A stretch of DNA of 64,000 bases from Nostoc sp. CHAB 5834 (GTDB taxonomy: Bacteria; Cyanobacteriota; Cyanobacteriia; Cyanobacteriales; Nostocaceae). The notes under the pieces are model-generated. The model did not search any database. It had not been told where the DNA came from and saw only the letters and a list, made by a program, of their open reading frames with translations. The translations under genes and the position numbers were made by a program. The first letter of the stretch is position 1. Every line of letters begins with the position of its first letter. The stretch lies in the NCBI GenBank assembly GCA_020829485.1, contig JAIVFU010000006.1:86242-150241 (forward strand), given 5' to 3'. Below are positions 17,249 to 26,336 of the stretch, piece after piece.

Positions 17249-19588
17249 CTAATGCACTTCACGTCGTGCTGCTGCTAAAATTATCCGTTGTTCAGCACGA
17301 GCGATCGCCTGATAGGTTCGCTCGACTGCTTCCGGTTCAACGGAAATGGATGTTATACCCCATTCCACTAACTTATCGATGATTTCTGGATAGATGGCTG
17401 GTGCTTGACCGCAGATTGAACAAGGGATACCGGCACTTTTAGCCATTTGGATCAGTTGAGCGATCGCACTCATAACTGCCGGATGACGTTCATTAAATAC
17501 TTTTCCTAGCTGTCCTTGCTCTCGATCCACTCCGAGCAATAATTGGGTCAAATCATTTGTACCAATAGAAATTCCGGCTGCACCTGCTTTAACATATTCT
17601 GGCAGTAAAAATAGGACGCTTGGCACTTCTGCCATCATCCACAATTGAAACTGTGACACCTCAGTTAAAAGAGCTTGCTCAACTTTACGACGGCAAAAGA
17701 CAAATTCTTCCACAGTCCGCACAAAAGGCACTAGTAGATTTACATTGCTGTAACCAGCTTGCTGGACACTCGCTAAAGCTTGTAGTTCTAACTCAAAGAC
17801 TGCGGGATTTCGTAAGTAGCTGAAAGTACCACGTTCACCCAACATCGATTGTGTTGAAGATTGTAAATTATCACTCAATGATGGTAAATCTTGCGGCCAA
17901 TCTAAAGAACGATAAAAAACTGGTCTTGGTGCAAAGGCACGGGCAAACTGGATAATTTGCTCAGACCATAGCTCTAACAATTCTGCTTGCCGCCCGCCTA
18001 AAATCCAACTATTAGGATGTTGCCCAGACAATATATTTAGTACCATCAATTCTGAGCGCAACAATCCCACTCCATCCACAGGAAAGCTTTGCACTTGTTC
18101 TATTAAACTGGACTGACTCAAGTTAACCAGCAGTTGGGTAGCAATCATAGGTAGATGAGAAGCAACAGGATGGGATGGGGAAATAGAGGGATGGAGAAGA
18201 TTTTCTGCCACTTTCCTCTTCTCCATCTCTCCCGTCCCACTTTCCCCTTCTTCTTTAATCCGATAAACTTCTCCTCTGTCGCCATCGAGTAGCAGTCGTT
18301 CGCCAGTTTGGATTAAGGTTGTAGCAGATGTTGCATTAACTACTGCTGCGATACCTAATTCTCTGGCAAGAATTGCAGCGTGGCTGGTTAATCCGCCTTG
18401 TTCAGTAATAATACCACCAACTTGGTGCAGTAATGGCAACCAATCAGGTGCGATCGCTGCTATTACTAAAATCACTCCTTTGGGTAATTGTTCGGGTTTG
18501 TGTTGCGGATTAATTACTAGGGCAGTCGCCACAACACGTCCTCCTGCCGCCCCTATTCCCCTAATGAAGTGTCTGTGGTTAATTACAGATTGGGGAGAAC
18601 TAACTTGTGTTATGTAGAGCTTGCCAGATGTATTTTGCTCGGCGATAGTCCATTTAATCGTAAAGTTTTGACCCAGTTCACTCAGCAGTTGAGTTCCTAG
18701 AGCAATTATTTGTTGTATGTATTCTTCTTGTAAAGCATACTGTTTTTGTTGGGCTTCCTGAATTAAGTAGATATTTAGACAAGTGTGATCTGGTGTTAGG
18801 GCTGACTTGGGCACGGGTTGCGAAAAAGCTTCCGGTGCTGTATGCACACCATAAGCGAGCATTTTATTGCCCAACTGCTGCTCAAGCACAACCCCGCTTG
18901 CCTGTTGAATGTAGTAAACATCTGGCTGGACTTCGCCAAGAGCGATCGCAATTCCTAATCCCCAAGTAGCTTCAATTTCCCAGCCAGAGGAGTTGGCACT
19001 CAGCAAGCCACTAGCGATCGCATTCTCAACAGGTTGAACCAAAACGGCTAAACTGATTTGTTGCAGGTTAATTCCTGCCCGTTGCCAATATAGTAGACTT
19101 CTGGCACGAAATATCTGGCTCCAGGTACGCTTGAGGGCATAAGCGATCGCTTCGGGTTCGCACTGGCAAAACACCGACTCCAGCAAACCAGATATATTCT
19201 TCATCCCTAAAGTAGCATTTGATACTGCTAAAGTAGGTCGAAGAATCAAACAGCCAGTTTGCCATTCTCTAGCTGCTTGGAAAATTGTATTCACCCAATC
19301 CTTTGGCACAGTCGCAGTGAGGATTTCTTGGCGCAAGCGACCAGCTACCTGCTGAAGTTGACGCCAATTAGCTACATCTAGGTGTAACGAAGAATGGGGT
19401 AAGTCAGCCACTAATGACTCTGAACTATTGAGATTTTCGAGAAATGCTCGCAAAATTTCTGCCGAAACAACAAAACCAGGCACCACCGGATAGCCACGCT
19501 GCATGATTCTGCTCAAGTAAAATGCTTTGTCACCTACTTTGGCGCGGTCTTGTAGTTTAATTTGGTCTAGCCAGTAGAGTTTGTCCAC
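17249..19588 (-). CDS. Phosphoenolpyruvate synthase-like enzyme
   Basis: PEP synthase/pyruvate phosphate dikinase family, 779 residues. The N-terminal nucleotide-binding domain opens with KVGDKAFYLSRI..GYPVVPGFVVS. The swivelling domain has the phospho-His loop GGLTSHAAILARELGIAAVV. The C-terminal PEP-binding barrel has GISIGTNDLTQLLLGVDRE and the catalytic Cys motif CSICGQAP. It would interconvert pyruvate, ATP and PEP. Between swivelling domain and barrel (about 18165-18250) an insert of repeat origin is translated in frame. The N-terminal ATP-grasp half is diverged, so activity is not certain. Confidence 0.82.
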   Translation of the reverse strand: MDKLYWLDQIKLQDRAKVGDKAFYLSRIMQRGYPVVPGFVVSAEILRAFLENLNSSESLVADLPHSSLHLDVANWRQLQQVAGRLRQEILTATVPKDWVNTIFQAAREWQTGCLILRPTLAVSNATLGMKNISGLLESVFCQCEPEAIAYALKRTWSQIFRARSLLYWQRAGINLQQISLAVLVQPVENAIASGLLSANSSGWEIEATWGLGIAIALGEVQPDVYYIQQASGVVLEQQLGNKMLAYGVHTAPEAFSQPVPKSALTPDHTCLNIYLIQEAQQKQYALQEEYIQQIIALGTQLLSELGQNFTIKWTIAEQNTSGKLYITQVSSPQSVINHRHFIRGIGAAGGRVVATALVINPQHKPEQLPKGVILVIAAIAPDWLPLLHQVGGIITEQGGLTSHAAILARELGIAAVVNATSATTLIQTGERLLLDGDRGEVYRIKEEGESGTGEMEKRKVAENLLHPSISPSHPVASHLPMIATQLLVNLSQSSLIEQVQSFPVDGVGLLRSELMVLNILSGQHPNSWILGGRQAELLELWSEQIIQFARAFAPRPVFYRSLDWPQDLPSLSDNLQSSTQSMLGERGTFSYLRNPAVFELELQALASVQQAGYSNVNLLVPFVRTVEEFVFCRRKVEQALLTEVSQFQLWMMAEVPSVLFLLPEYVKAGAAGISIGTNDLTQLLLGVDREQGQLGKVFNERHPAVMSAIAQLIQMAKSAGIPCSICGQAPAIYPEIIDKLVEWGITSISVEPEAVERTYQAIARAEQRIILAAARREVH
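18160..18255. repeat. Palindromic repeat translated inside the PEP-synthase-like gene
   Basis: The strand shows GGATGGAGAAGATTTTC followed shortly by CTTCTCCATCTCTCCCGTCC, an imperfect palindrome rich in GGGATGG/CCATCTC. It encodes a low-complexity linker (EEGESGTGEMEKRK and following Ser/Pro/His residues) absent from typical family members. Confidence 0.6.
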
Positions 19589-20445
19589 TCAATTTGTTAG
19601 TTGTCAGTTATCTATTTGTAGCCATAGCTATGTCCTTTTAGTACGTTATCAGCCGGAAATCCACTGACTCACTACTAAAATAGGATTTTCCAGCATTTAC
19701 GTTTAATTTGCCGACCTTATTAATGGTTAATCGTCAGTTACACGATGTATTGCTGTAATTCAACTCCTTTGTAATTCAAATATTTTCCTTCATTTAGCCT
19801 CTCTTCCTTAAAATCGGGGGTTTAGTTGTTTGAGCGAGTTGTAGATGGCGGTATCATATTTAATTATTGAGTGTATGGGTTAAATCTAGCAATTTAAAGT
19901 AGAATTTTATAGTTCAGTCATTTTAAATAGTTAAAAACTCTATTTAATAAACTTAAAATTTATTTTTTATCAAAATAATATCTTATTAGTAAATAATCTT
20001 AACAAGGTAAGAGATTAAGTCTTACCAAAAAAGTATTCCTTAATTAATAGAATCCAAATATGATATAGGCTATTAAATTGCACTCATTTAATTAGACTCC
20101 ATCAATAAAAGATTAAAATATTTTTGCACTATTGTTGTAAAAATATTACTAATTAACCTAGTGTCTGTCCCATTAATTTTGCAGGGCTGTAGAGACGCGT
20201 TAGCCTAGCGGGGCGTTCGCTTTTAGCGTCTCCAAGAGTTGCCCAGTACAATTTCGCGTCTCTACAGGGTTTTGGTAACAAACTAATCAATCAGAACTTA
20301 TGGGACAGACTACTAGTAGCTGTGGCGAAAGTTTGCCTACCTTTAAAAATGGGATTTTGCCCCAAGTCTTGTTAATTTATATACATATTATCTAGATTTA
20401 TGCCATGTTGTATTAGCATATAAAATTCTCTACCCAGACTAAGCA
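19589..20445. other. 857-bp intergenic region, AT-rich, with one MITE
   Basis: No gene was found. 19589-20160 is AT-rich without clear structure. A GTCTGTCCCA-bounded element occupies 20163-20310. The remaining 130 bp before 20446 should hold the promoter of the MgtC-like gene. Confidence 0.55.
20163..20310. mobile_element. MITE-like element, GTCTGTCCCA family, copy 1
   Basis: Bounded by GTCTGTCCCA (20163-20172) and TGGGACAGAC (20301-20310), a perfect 10-bp inverted pair, with TTAATTTTGCAGGGCTG inside the left end. The core contains another palindromic Nostoc repeat (AGAGACGCG ... CGCGTCTCT). A second member lies at 22646-22744. Confidence 0.75.
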
Positions 20446-20904
20446 TTGTCAAACACTTACTATCTTGCAACTAATGATTGGCTAAATATCAGTTTCCGGC
20501 TGTGCCTTGCATTGCTTATTGGAGCAATTATCGGCTTAGAACGGCAAGTTAGGCATAAACCAGCCGGTTTAAGAACTCACATGCTGGTGAGTTTAGGTTC
20601 AGCCGTGTTTATTCTCATAATTATGCAAACAGATGGGTCACAGTCGAGCCGTGATGCACTTAGCCGGGTGATTCAGGGAATTGCAGCCGGTGTAGGATTT
20701 CTCGGTGCTGGAGAAATTGTGCGCCAATCTTCTCAAGAAGCACAGCGACTTGAAATTCACGGACTGACATCAGCAGCAGCTATTTGGGTTTCGGCTGCTT
20801 TGGGAATTGCTGCTGGCTGTGGTTTGTGGCAGTTAGGATTAATCGGTGGTTTCCTGACTTTTTTGGTTCTCACTATTTTTAAAAGGTTAGAAAAACGTGA
20901 TTAG
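20446..20904 (+). CDS. MgtC/SapB-family membrane protein
   Basis: Membrane protein of 152 residues with the MgtC N-terminal domain: LLIGAIIGLERQ, HKPAGLRTHMLVSLGSAVFI, RVIQGIAAGVGFLGAGEI and LTSAAAIWVSAALGIAAG. Four to five helices are visible. MgtC proteins are linked to Mg2+ limitation and modulation of ATP synthase in other bacteria; here the role is not known. Translation must start at a TTG (20446) or at an unrecognised codon, because no ATG lies before the conserved region. The stop codon touches the left end of the next repeat element. Confidence 0.88.
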   Translation: MSNTYYLATNDWLNISFRLCLALLIGAIIGLERQVRHKPAGLRTHMLVSLGSAVFILIIMQTDGSQSSRDALSRVIQGIAAGVGFLGAGEIVRQSSQEAQRLEIHGLTSAAAIWVSAALGIAAGCGLWQLGLIGGFLTFLVLTIFKRLEKRD

Positions 20905-21017
20905 GGAACTCCAAGAAATAAAAACAACCGCTTGAAGTTGTTGACTGTTGAGTGTTGACTGTTGAGTGTTGACTGTTGACTGTGAAGAGTGAGATATTGT
21001 TTTATTTGGAAGTCCCT
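20904..21017. mobile_element. MITE-like element, GGGACTTCCAA family, copy 1
   Basis: Bounded by GGGAACTCCAAGAAATAAA on the left and TTTTATTTGGAAGTCCC on the right, an imperfect inverted pair. Its core is a tandem TGTTGACTGTTGAG repeat (20937-20981). Copy 2 of the same family is at 63650-63765. Confidence 0.65.
20937..20981. repeat. Tandem TGTTGAC/TGTTGAG heptamers
   Basis: About six tandem heptamers alternate between GTTGACT and GTTGAGT. This is a short tandemly repeated repetitive sequence of the kind known from Nostoc and Anabaena. Confidence 0.75.
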
Positions 21018-21030
21018 TAGTCACAAATGA

Positions 21031-22152
21031 CTAATTTGGGATTATCTCTCCTGCTTTCACAAAAAGAATTTGGGAGGACTTTAGCCACTGAGAATCAAAA
21101 GAACCCAAGTGAGTAGTAGTAATTAAAGTCTGAAAGCGGTCTTGAATGGCATCGAGCAATTGATTTTGGCGGGATAAATCTAGTTCGGCTAGAACATCAT
21201 CAAGCAATAGCAATGGTGACTCTTTAACAACTTCTTCAATTAATTGTAATTCTGCTAATTTTAAGGCTAGAACCAGGGTTCGTTGTTGACCTTGAGAACC
21301 GTATTGACGAGCGGGTGTCTGGTTAATAGTTAATTCTATTTCGTCTCGATGGGGGCCGACAAGAGTAGTGCCTTGGTGCATTTCGGCGATCGCTCGTTGC
21401 TGGATTTTGACTAAAAAAGCTTGCTGCACTTCTTCTGGATGGTTATCCTCTAAAGGAATATTCGGCAGGTACTTGATTTGGAGAGCTTCTGTACTGCCGC
21501 TAATACTGGCGTGCCAAGCAGTAGCAATGGGAGCTAATCTTTGGATGGCGCGATCGCGTCGTCTAATTACCCTGGTTCCTGTAGTAGCTAACTGTGCATC
21601 CCACACCGCCAATTCTGACTGTAGAGAGGTTGCATCTAACGTTTCTACATGGCGTTTTAAAAAGGCATTGCGCTGGCGTAACACATGGTTATACTGCTGC
21701 AAAATGTGAGCGTAAACTGGTTCGAGTTGAATTAAGAGTGTATCTAACCAGTTGCGGCGACCTTCCGGGCCGCCGCGTACTAGTTCTAAATCGAGACTGG
21801 AAAATTGGACTGCATTGAGAACGCCGAGAAAATCCATTTGACGGCGGATAGATTCACCATTGAGAGCAACGCTACGCCGACCATTGCGGCGGAGGGTTAA
21901 AGTCAGGTCACTAATGCCTGTTTGTCGCTCAAGGGTGGCATTAATTTGGGCTACGGCTGACCCTTCTTGAACCAAATCGCGATCGCGGGTCATTCGGTGC
22001 GATCGCAATGTCGCCAGCAACTCCACCGCCTCCAACAAATTCGACTTTCCCTGAGCGTTATTACCTACCAAAATTGTTTTGGCAGCATTAAACTCAACCT
22101 TTTGATCTTGATAATTGCGAAATTGTCGGAGGCTTAGAGTTTTAAGATACAT
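21031..22152 (-). CDS. recF: DNA replication and repair protein RecF
   Basis: SMC-like ATPase that recognises gapped DNA and, with RecO and RecR, loads RecA. Walker A GNNAQGKSNLLEA places Lys36 and Ser37. The signature region YGSQGQQRTLVLALKLAE and Walker B PLLLLDDVLAELD are present near the C-terminus. The 373-residue length is normal. It lies alone, divergent from the small coiled-coil gene 81 bp away. Confidence 0.97.
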   Translation of the reverse strand: MYLKTLSLRQFRNYQDQKVEFNAAKTILVGNNAQGKSNLLEAVELLATLRSHRMTRDRDLVQEGSAVAQINATLERQTGISDLTLTLRRNGRRSVALNGESIRRQMDFLGVLNAVQFSSLDLELVRGGPEGRRNWLDTLLIQLEPVYAHILQQYNHVLRQRNAFLKRHVETLDATSLQSELAVWDAQLATTGTRVIRRRDRAIQRLAPIATAWHASISGSTEALQIKYLPNIPLEDNHPEEVQQAFLVKIQQRAIAEMHQGTTLVGPHRDEIELTINQTPARQYGSQGQQRTLVLALKLAELQLIEEVVKESPLLLLDDVLAELDLSRQNQLLDAIQDRFQTLITTTHLGSFDSQWLKSSQILFVKAGEIIPN

Positions 22153-22233
22153 AGGGAACAGAAGGAAAGGAGAACGCTACGAAGGTTAGACACGGTTATA
22201 GAAGTAAAATTGTAGAAGTTCAACACAAGGAAA

Positions 22234-22602
22234 ATGACTGACACATCTGAATACTTCCCTAACCGAATAGACCGTATTGAACAAATAATCTTGGGGTTGG
22301 CTGAAAGACAAACTAGTACACAACAACAATTAGATAATTTAACTATTAGACAAGCTAACACTCAAGCACAACTAGGTGAACTAAGCAAGGATTTGAGAGA
22401 GCTTACCAGTAACGTTGACCGTGTTCTGGGTCGTAGTGCGATTTTGGACGATGTGTTACTTGAGTTACGTGATAGCCATGAAGAACATCAGCGTAATTTT
22501 GAAGAACATCAGCGTAATTTTGAAGAACATCAGCGCACTACAAATGCTGCATTACAAAGTCTTGAGTCTATCTTGTTGCAGTTGATTAGAAATAATTCTT
22601 GA
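22234..22602 (+). CDS. Small coiled-coil protein with tandem EEHQRNF repeats
   Basis: Unrecognised protein of 122 residues, almost wholly predicted coiled coil. A 21-bp direct repeat at 22480-22542 encodes EEHQRNF, EEHQRNF and EEHQRTT, one heptad each. The heptad register is kept, so copy number changes would lengthen the coil without a break. An AGGA shortly before the ATG at 22234 is a fair ribosome site. Similar small proteins occur in cyanobacteria without known function. Confidence 0.65.
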   Translation: MTDTSEYFPNRIDRIEQIILGLAERQTSTQQQLDNLTIRQANTQAQLGELSKDLRELTSNVDRVLGRSAILDDVLLELRDSHEEHQRNFEEHQRNFEEHQRTTNAALQSLESILLQLIRNNS

Positions 22603-22645
22603 AATGCGATCGCTGGAGTTAACCACCGCATCTTAAAGACTACTG

Positions 22646-22744
22646 GTCTGTCCCATTGATTTTGCGGGGCTGCTAGATCCCCGACAACTTCCGCGAAGTC
22701 GGGGATCTGAACACCACTAACCTCTCAAAACTTTTGGGACAGAA
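22646..22744. mobile_element. MITE-like element, GTCTGTCCCA family, copy 2
   Basis: Left end GTCTGTCCCATTGATTTTGC and right end TGGGACAGAA form near-perfect terminal inverted repeats. The left 25 bp match copy 1 at 20163. The core is an unrelated hairpin, ATCCCCGACAACTTCC and GAAGTCGGGGAT, so family members share ends but not centres. Confidence 0.7.
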
Positions 22745-22874
22745 CACTACTCTAATAATAGAAATGGTTGAACCTGTATTTAAAGCTTGCCGGAAAGCTT
22801 GTGTAGCCGCAAGGATGCTCCGAAGTTCGGCGTTGCTGGGCATTGCAACGCCTCAATCTCCATCATCCCTGCTC

Positions 22875-25745
22875 TTACACAGCTTTTTTGCCCATAATCC
22901 GCAGAAATATCTTCTCCGCTTCAATCCACACAAACATTAAGGCACTGAAGCCAATACAAACCCCCAACTCTTGCAGATTCAGGTAGTGAGTACCAAAGAA
23001 ATCTCGCAGGGGTGGGACGTAAACTAGCATCAACTGCAAAATCGTGGTGACGACAACAGCTGCCAGGACAAATATATTGGAGAAGGGATTCATCTCGATG
23101 GCCAGTCGGTTATTGGAACGAATAGCGATCGCATGACCCATTTGGGCGAGACACAAGGTAGTAAATACCATCGTCTTCCAAGCATCCCGATTTCCCTGAT
23201 ACTCAGGGGCATGGGTATGTTGATAAGCCCACCACATTAAGGCAATGCTGATAATGGCAAAAATGATCCCAATGCGAATCATGTAAGAACCCAATCCCCT
23301 AGCGAAAATACTTTCGCGGGGACTAAAAGGCGGACGTTGCATCACATCCGGTTCTGGAGGTTCCACAGCTAATGCTAAAGCTGGTAAACCGTCTGTTACC
23401 AAATTCATCCAGAGAATTTGCAAGGGAGTAAGGGGAACGCCTCCTAAACCAATTAGGGGTGCTGCTGCAATTGTCAGAACTTCGCCAATGTTGCTGCCCA
23501 GAATGTATTTAATAAAGCGGCGAATATTGGTGTAAACAACTCTACCTTCCTTGGTGGCGCTGACAATGGTAGCGAAGTTGTCATCAAGTAATACCATATC
23601 GCTGGCTTCTTTACTTACATCAGTCCCAGTAATGCCCATTGCAATACCGATGTCAGCTTGTTTGAGGGCTGGGGCATCGTTAACACCATCGCCTGTCATC
23701 GCCACAAATCGACCCCGGCGTTGCAGTGCTTGGACAATTCGCAGTTTGTGTTCTGGGGAAACCCTAGCATAAATGCTCACCAGATCAACGTTTTGCTCTA
23801 GTTCCTCGTCAGTCATCCGTTGCAATTCTTGACCTGTGAGAACACGATCGCCTTCTTGGGCAATTCCCAAATCAGTAGCGATCGCTCGTGCTGTTAATTG
23901 GTGGTCGCCAGTAATCATTACTGGGCGAATGCCAGCATCTCGACACTCTTGCACAGCTGCCCTTACCTCTGGGCGTGGCGCATCCAGCATTCCCACCAAT
24001 CCCAACCATACCAAGCCTTGCTCGGATGTTTCGTCTGAACCTTCTGGTGGGATTTCGGCGAGGGGTTTGTAGGCAAAACCTAGCACCCGCAAACCTTTAC
24101 TCGCCATTTGGTCATTTTCTGCCAGAATTTTCTGGCGTTGTTCTTCAGTTAAGGGGGCTGAGTGATTGCCCAAATGAATCTGAGCCGAACGTGCCAAGGT
24201 TAACTCTGGAGAACCTTTGGTAAACATTAAGTAAGGTTCAGATTGGATAAAACTAGCGATCGCAGGGTCAATGCCTCTCGAAGATGCGTCACCCGTAGCG
24301 ACTCCCTCCACCTGAGAAATGACGCTCATCCGCTTCCGTTCTGAGGAAAAGGGAAACTCCCTAACTCTGGGTAATTTACTATTCCACTGGTCTTTTTCGA
24401 TTCCAGCTTTTCCCGCCAGTGTTAACAATGCTCCCTCTGTGGGATCTCCCAAAATCGCCCATTCACCTTGTTCTTTTTGCAACACTGAATCATTACAAAT
24501 AGCACAGGCGACTGACAACGCTGAGATTTCTGGAGAGTCCTCTAGAGAAATTTTTTGACCATCTAGCTGAAAGTCTCCTGTGGGAGTGTAACCTTCACCG
24601 ATGACGCGAAAAGTTTTGTTATTGGTGAAAACCGATTGCACCACCATTTTATTTTGCGTCAGCGTACCGGTTTTATCAGAACAGATGGTAGTTACAGAAC
24701 CCAATGTTTCCACTGCTGGGAGTTTGCGAATCAAGGCATTTTGGCGCACCATTCGCTGGGTTCCCAGCGCTAGAGTCACGGTAATTACAGCAGGTAAACC
24801 TTCTGGCACTACAGCAACCGCCATACTCAAGGAAACTTCCAAGAGTTCTTGGATGTTACTAAAGCCTCTTGCTTGGATCACACCGCCGCCGACAACGATC
24901 GCTACAAGAATCAAAGAACCCGTAACCAGGACATTACCTAGTTGAGTCATCCGTTGCTGTAACGGTGTCGGTTCACTTTCCACCGACTGCAACATGGTGG
25001 CAATTTTGCCGAGTTCTGTAGTCATGCCGGTGTTAGTCACCAGAACCTTGCCGCGTCCTTGGACTACTTCAGTTCCTTGAAACACGACATTGAGGCGATC
25101 GCCTAATGATGTTTCCTCCGGCAATTTTAATGATGCCTGTTTATTCACGGCTTCGGCTTCACCAGTCAATGCCGATTCACGCACTTGTAAATTAGACTGT
25201 TCTATCAAGCGTCCATCTGCGGCTATCTGCATCCCAGCTTCCAGCAGCATTACATCGCCTGGAACTAGTTCCTTGGCTGCTATCTCCACCAGTCTTGCGT
25301 CGCGGATAACGCGCACTAAGGGAGAGGTCATTTTTTTCAAGGCTGCCAAGGCTTTTTCGGCACGGCTTTCTTGGACGTAGCCGAGTATGCCATTGAGGAT
25401 GACAATTGCTAAGATAGCGATCGTATCTTTAAATGGCACTTCACCAGGCTTTAAGCTGCCCGATCGCAAAGCCACCAGGTCTAAAATCCCAGAAATCAAA
25501 GCTACGCCAATCAGCATCAACAACATAATGTTCTTGAACTGATCCAGCAGGATTTCCCAAGTACTACGGCCAGCAGTTTCTTCAAGTTCGTTGGGGCCGT
25601 ACTTTTGCAACCTCTGTTGAATTTCTTGGGGTGTTAAGCCACTGTCTGCATTACTATCGAGCAGGTCTAACGCTTTATCAATTTCTAAACTATGCCAAAC
25701 GGCGGCACCTTCAGGCAGAGAATTAGCAGACATCGTGTACGTCAC
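22875..25745 (-). CDS. P-type Ca2+-transporting ATPase (type II)
   Basis: Cation-pumping ATPase of 956 residues. The actuator loop reads [10 protein letters not shown], transmembrane helix 4 has VVPEGLPAV, the phosphorylated Asp357 is in [13 protein letters not shown], and the hinge [21 protein letters not shown] is complete. Helix 6 has [12 protein letters not shown]. The N-terminal cation-ATPase domain (about 15-80) and four C-terminal helices are present. The motif pattern fits Ca2+ pumps of the SERCA/PMR1 group, though Na+ or Mn2+ cannot be excluded. The start is a GTG at 25745 or the ATG four codons later. Confidence 0.93.
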   Translation of the reverse strand: MTYTMSANSLPEGAAVWHSLEIDKALDLLDSNADSGLTPQEIQQRLQKYGPNELEETAGRSTWEILLDQFKNIMLLMLIGVALISGILDLVALRSGSLKPGEVPFKDTIAILAIVILNGILGYVQESRAEKALAALKKMTSPLVRVIRDARLVEIAAKELVPGDVMLLEAGMQIAADGRLIEQSNLQVRESALTGEAEAVNKQASLKLPEETSLGDRLNVVFQGTEVVQGRGKVLVTNTGMTTELGKIATMLQSVESEPTPLQQRMTQLGNVLVTGSLILVAIVVGGGVIQARGFSNIQELLEVSLSMAVAVVPEGLPAVITVTLALGTQRMVRQNALIRKLPAVETLGSVTTICSDKTGTLTQNKMVVQSVFTNNKTFRVIGEGYTPTGDFQLDGQKISLEDSPEISALSVACAICNDSVLQKEQGEWAILGDPTEGALLTLAGKAGIEKDQWNSKLPRVREFPFSSERKRMSVISQVEGVATGDASSRGIDPAIASFIQSEPYLMFTKGSPELTLARSAQIHLGNHSAPLTEEQRQKILAENDQMASKGLRVLGFAYKPLAEIPPEGSDETSEQGLVWLGLVGMLDAPRPEVRAAVQECRDAGIRPVMITGDHQLTARAIATDLGIAQEGDRVLTGQELQRMTDEELEQNVDLVSIYARVSPEHKLRIVQALQRRGRFVAMTGDGVNDAPALKQADIGIAMGITGTDVSKEASDMVLLDDNFATIVSATKEGRVVYTNIRRFIKYILGSNIGEVLTIAAAPLIGLGGVPLTPLQILWMNLVTDGLPALALAVEPPEPDVMQRPPFSPRESIFARGLGSYMIRIGIIFAIISIALMWWAYQHTHAPEYQGNRDAWKTMVFTTLCLAQMGHAIAIRSNNRLAIEMNPFSNIFVLAAVVVTTILQLMLVYVPPLRDFFGTHYLNLQELGVCIGFSALMFVWIEAEKIFLRIMGKKAV

Positions 25746-26336
25746 AGGAAATGTTTACAAAATTCGATCATAATTTAGTGATGGCAGGAATTCCATCTTC
25801 TAAAGTTACATTCAGGCGATCGCCCAGTTGCATGAGTGTATCTGTAATTCTTAACATTTGTAAATTTATTTTTTTTCAGATAGTGTTATCTCTCACGAAA
25901 GAGTTTTTCGGAACAGATTGTACCGATAATTATGAGTACTGACAATTCAGGTTATGTGGAAAAGTCCACCAAAAACCTAACCCCCTAACCCCTAACTCGT
26001 CGCGGGAAGGGGGAAAGTTCAAAGTCTCTCTCCTTAAAGGATGAGAGAAATAGAAGTGAGGTTTTCCAGATGACCTGAATTGTCAGAATTATGAGTAATA
26101 GAGCTTTGAAGCTTAGTTACAGAGCATCTGCGACAATTAATTTACATCTAGTCACCAGCCGAAATGCATGGCACGAGTGCATTTTATTTTGAATTTTGTC
26201 CAAAGTTGAGCCAGTCGCTTGCGTATTTCCCCGCTAAAGTGAACTGGTGTGCCAGTAGGATTACCCGAACTAGGAAACTTTTCAAGGCAAATTCTGAATT
26301 TTGAATTGCTTAAGCGTGCTAAACCATTCAATAAAT
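25746..26336. other. Intergenic region between divergent genes, with palindromic repeat
   Basis: No gene is supported. A Nostoc palindromic repeat (CCCCTAACCCCTAACTCGTC to GGATGAGAGAAATAG) lies at about 25975-26050. The rest would hold promoters for the divergent ATPase and transglutaminase-like genes. Confidence 0.5.
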
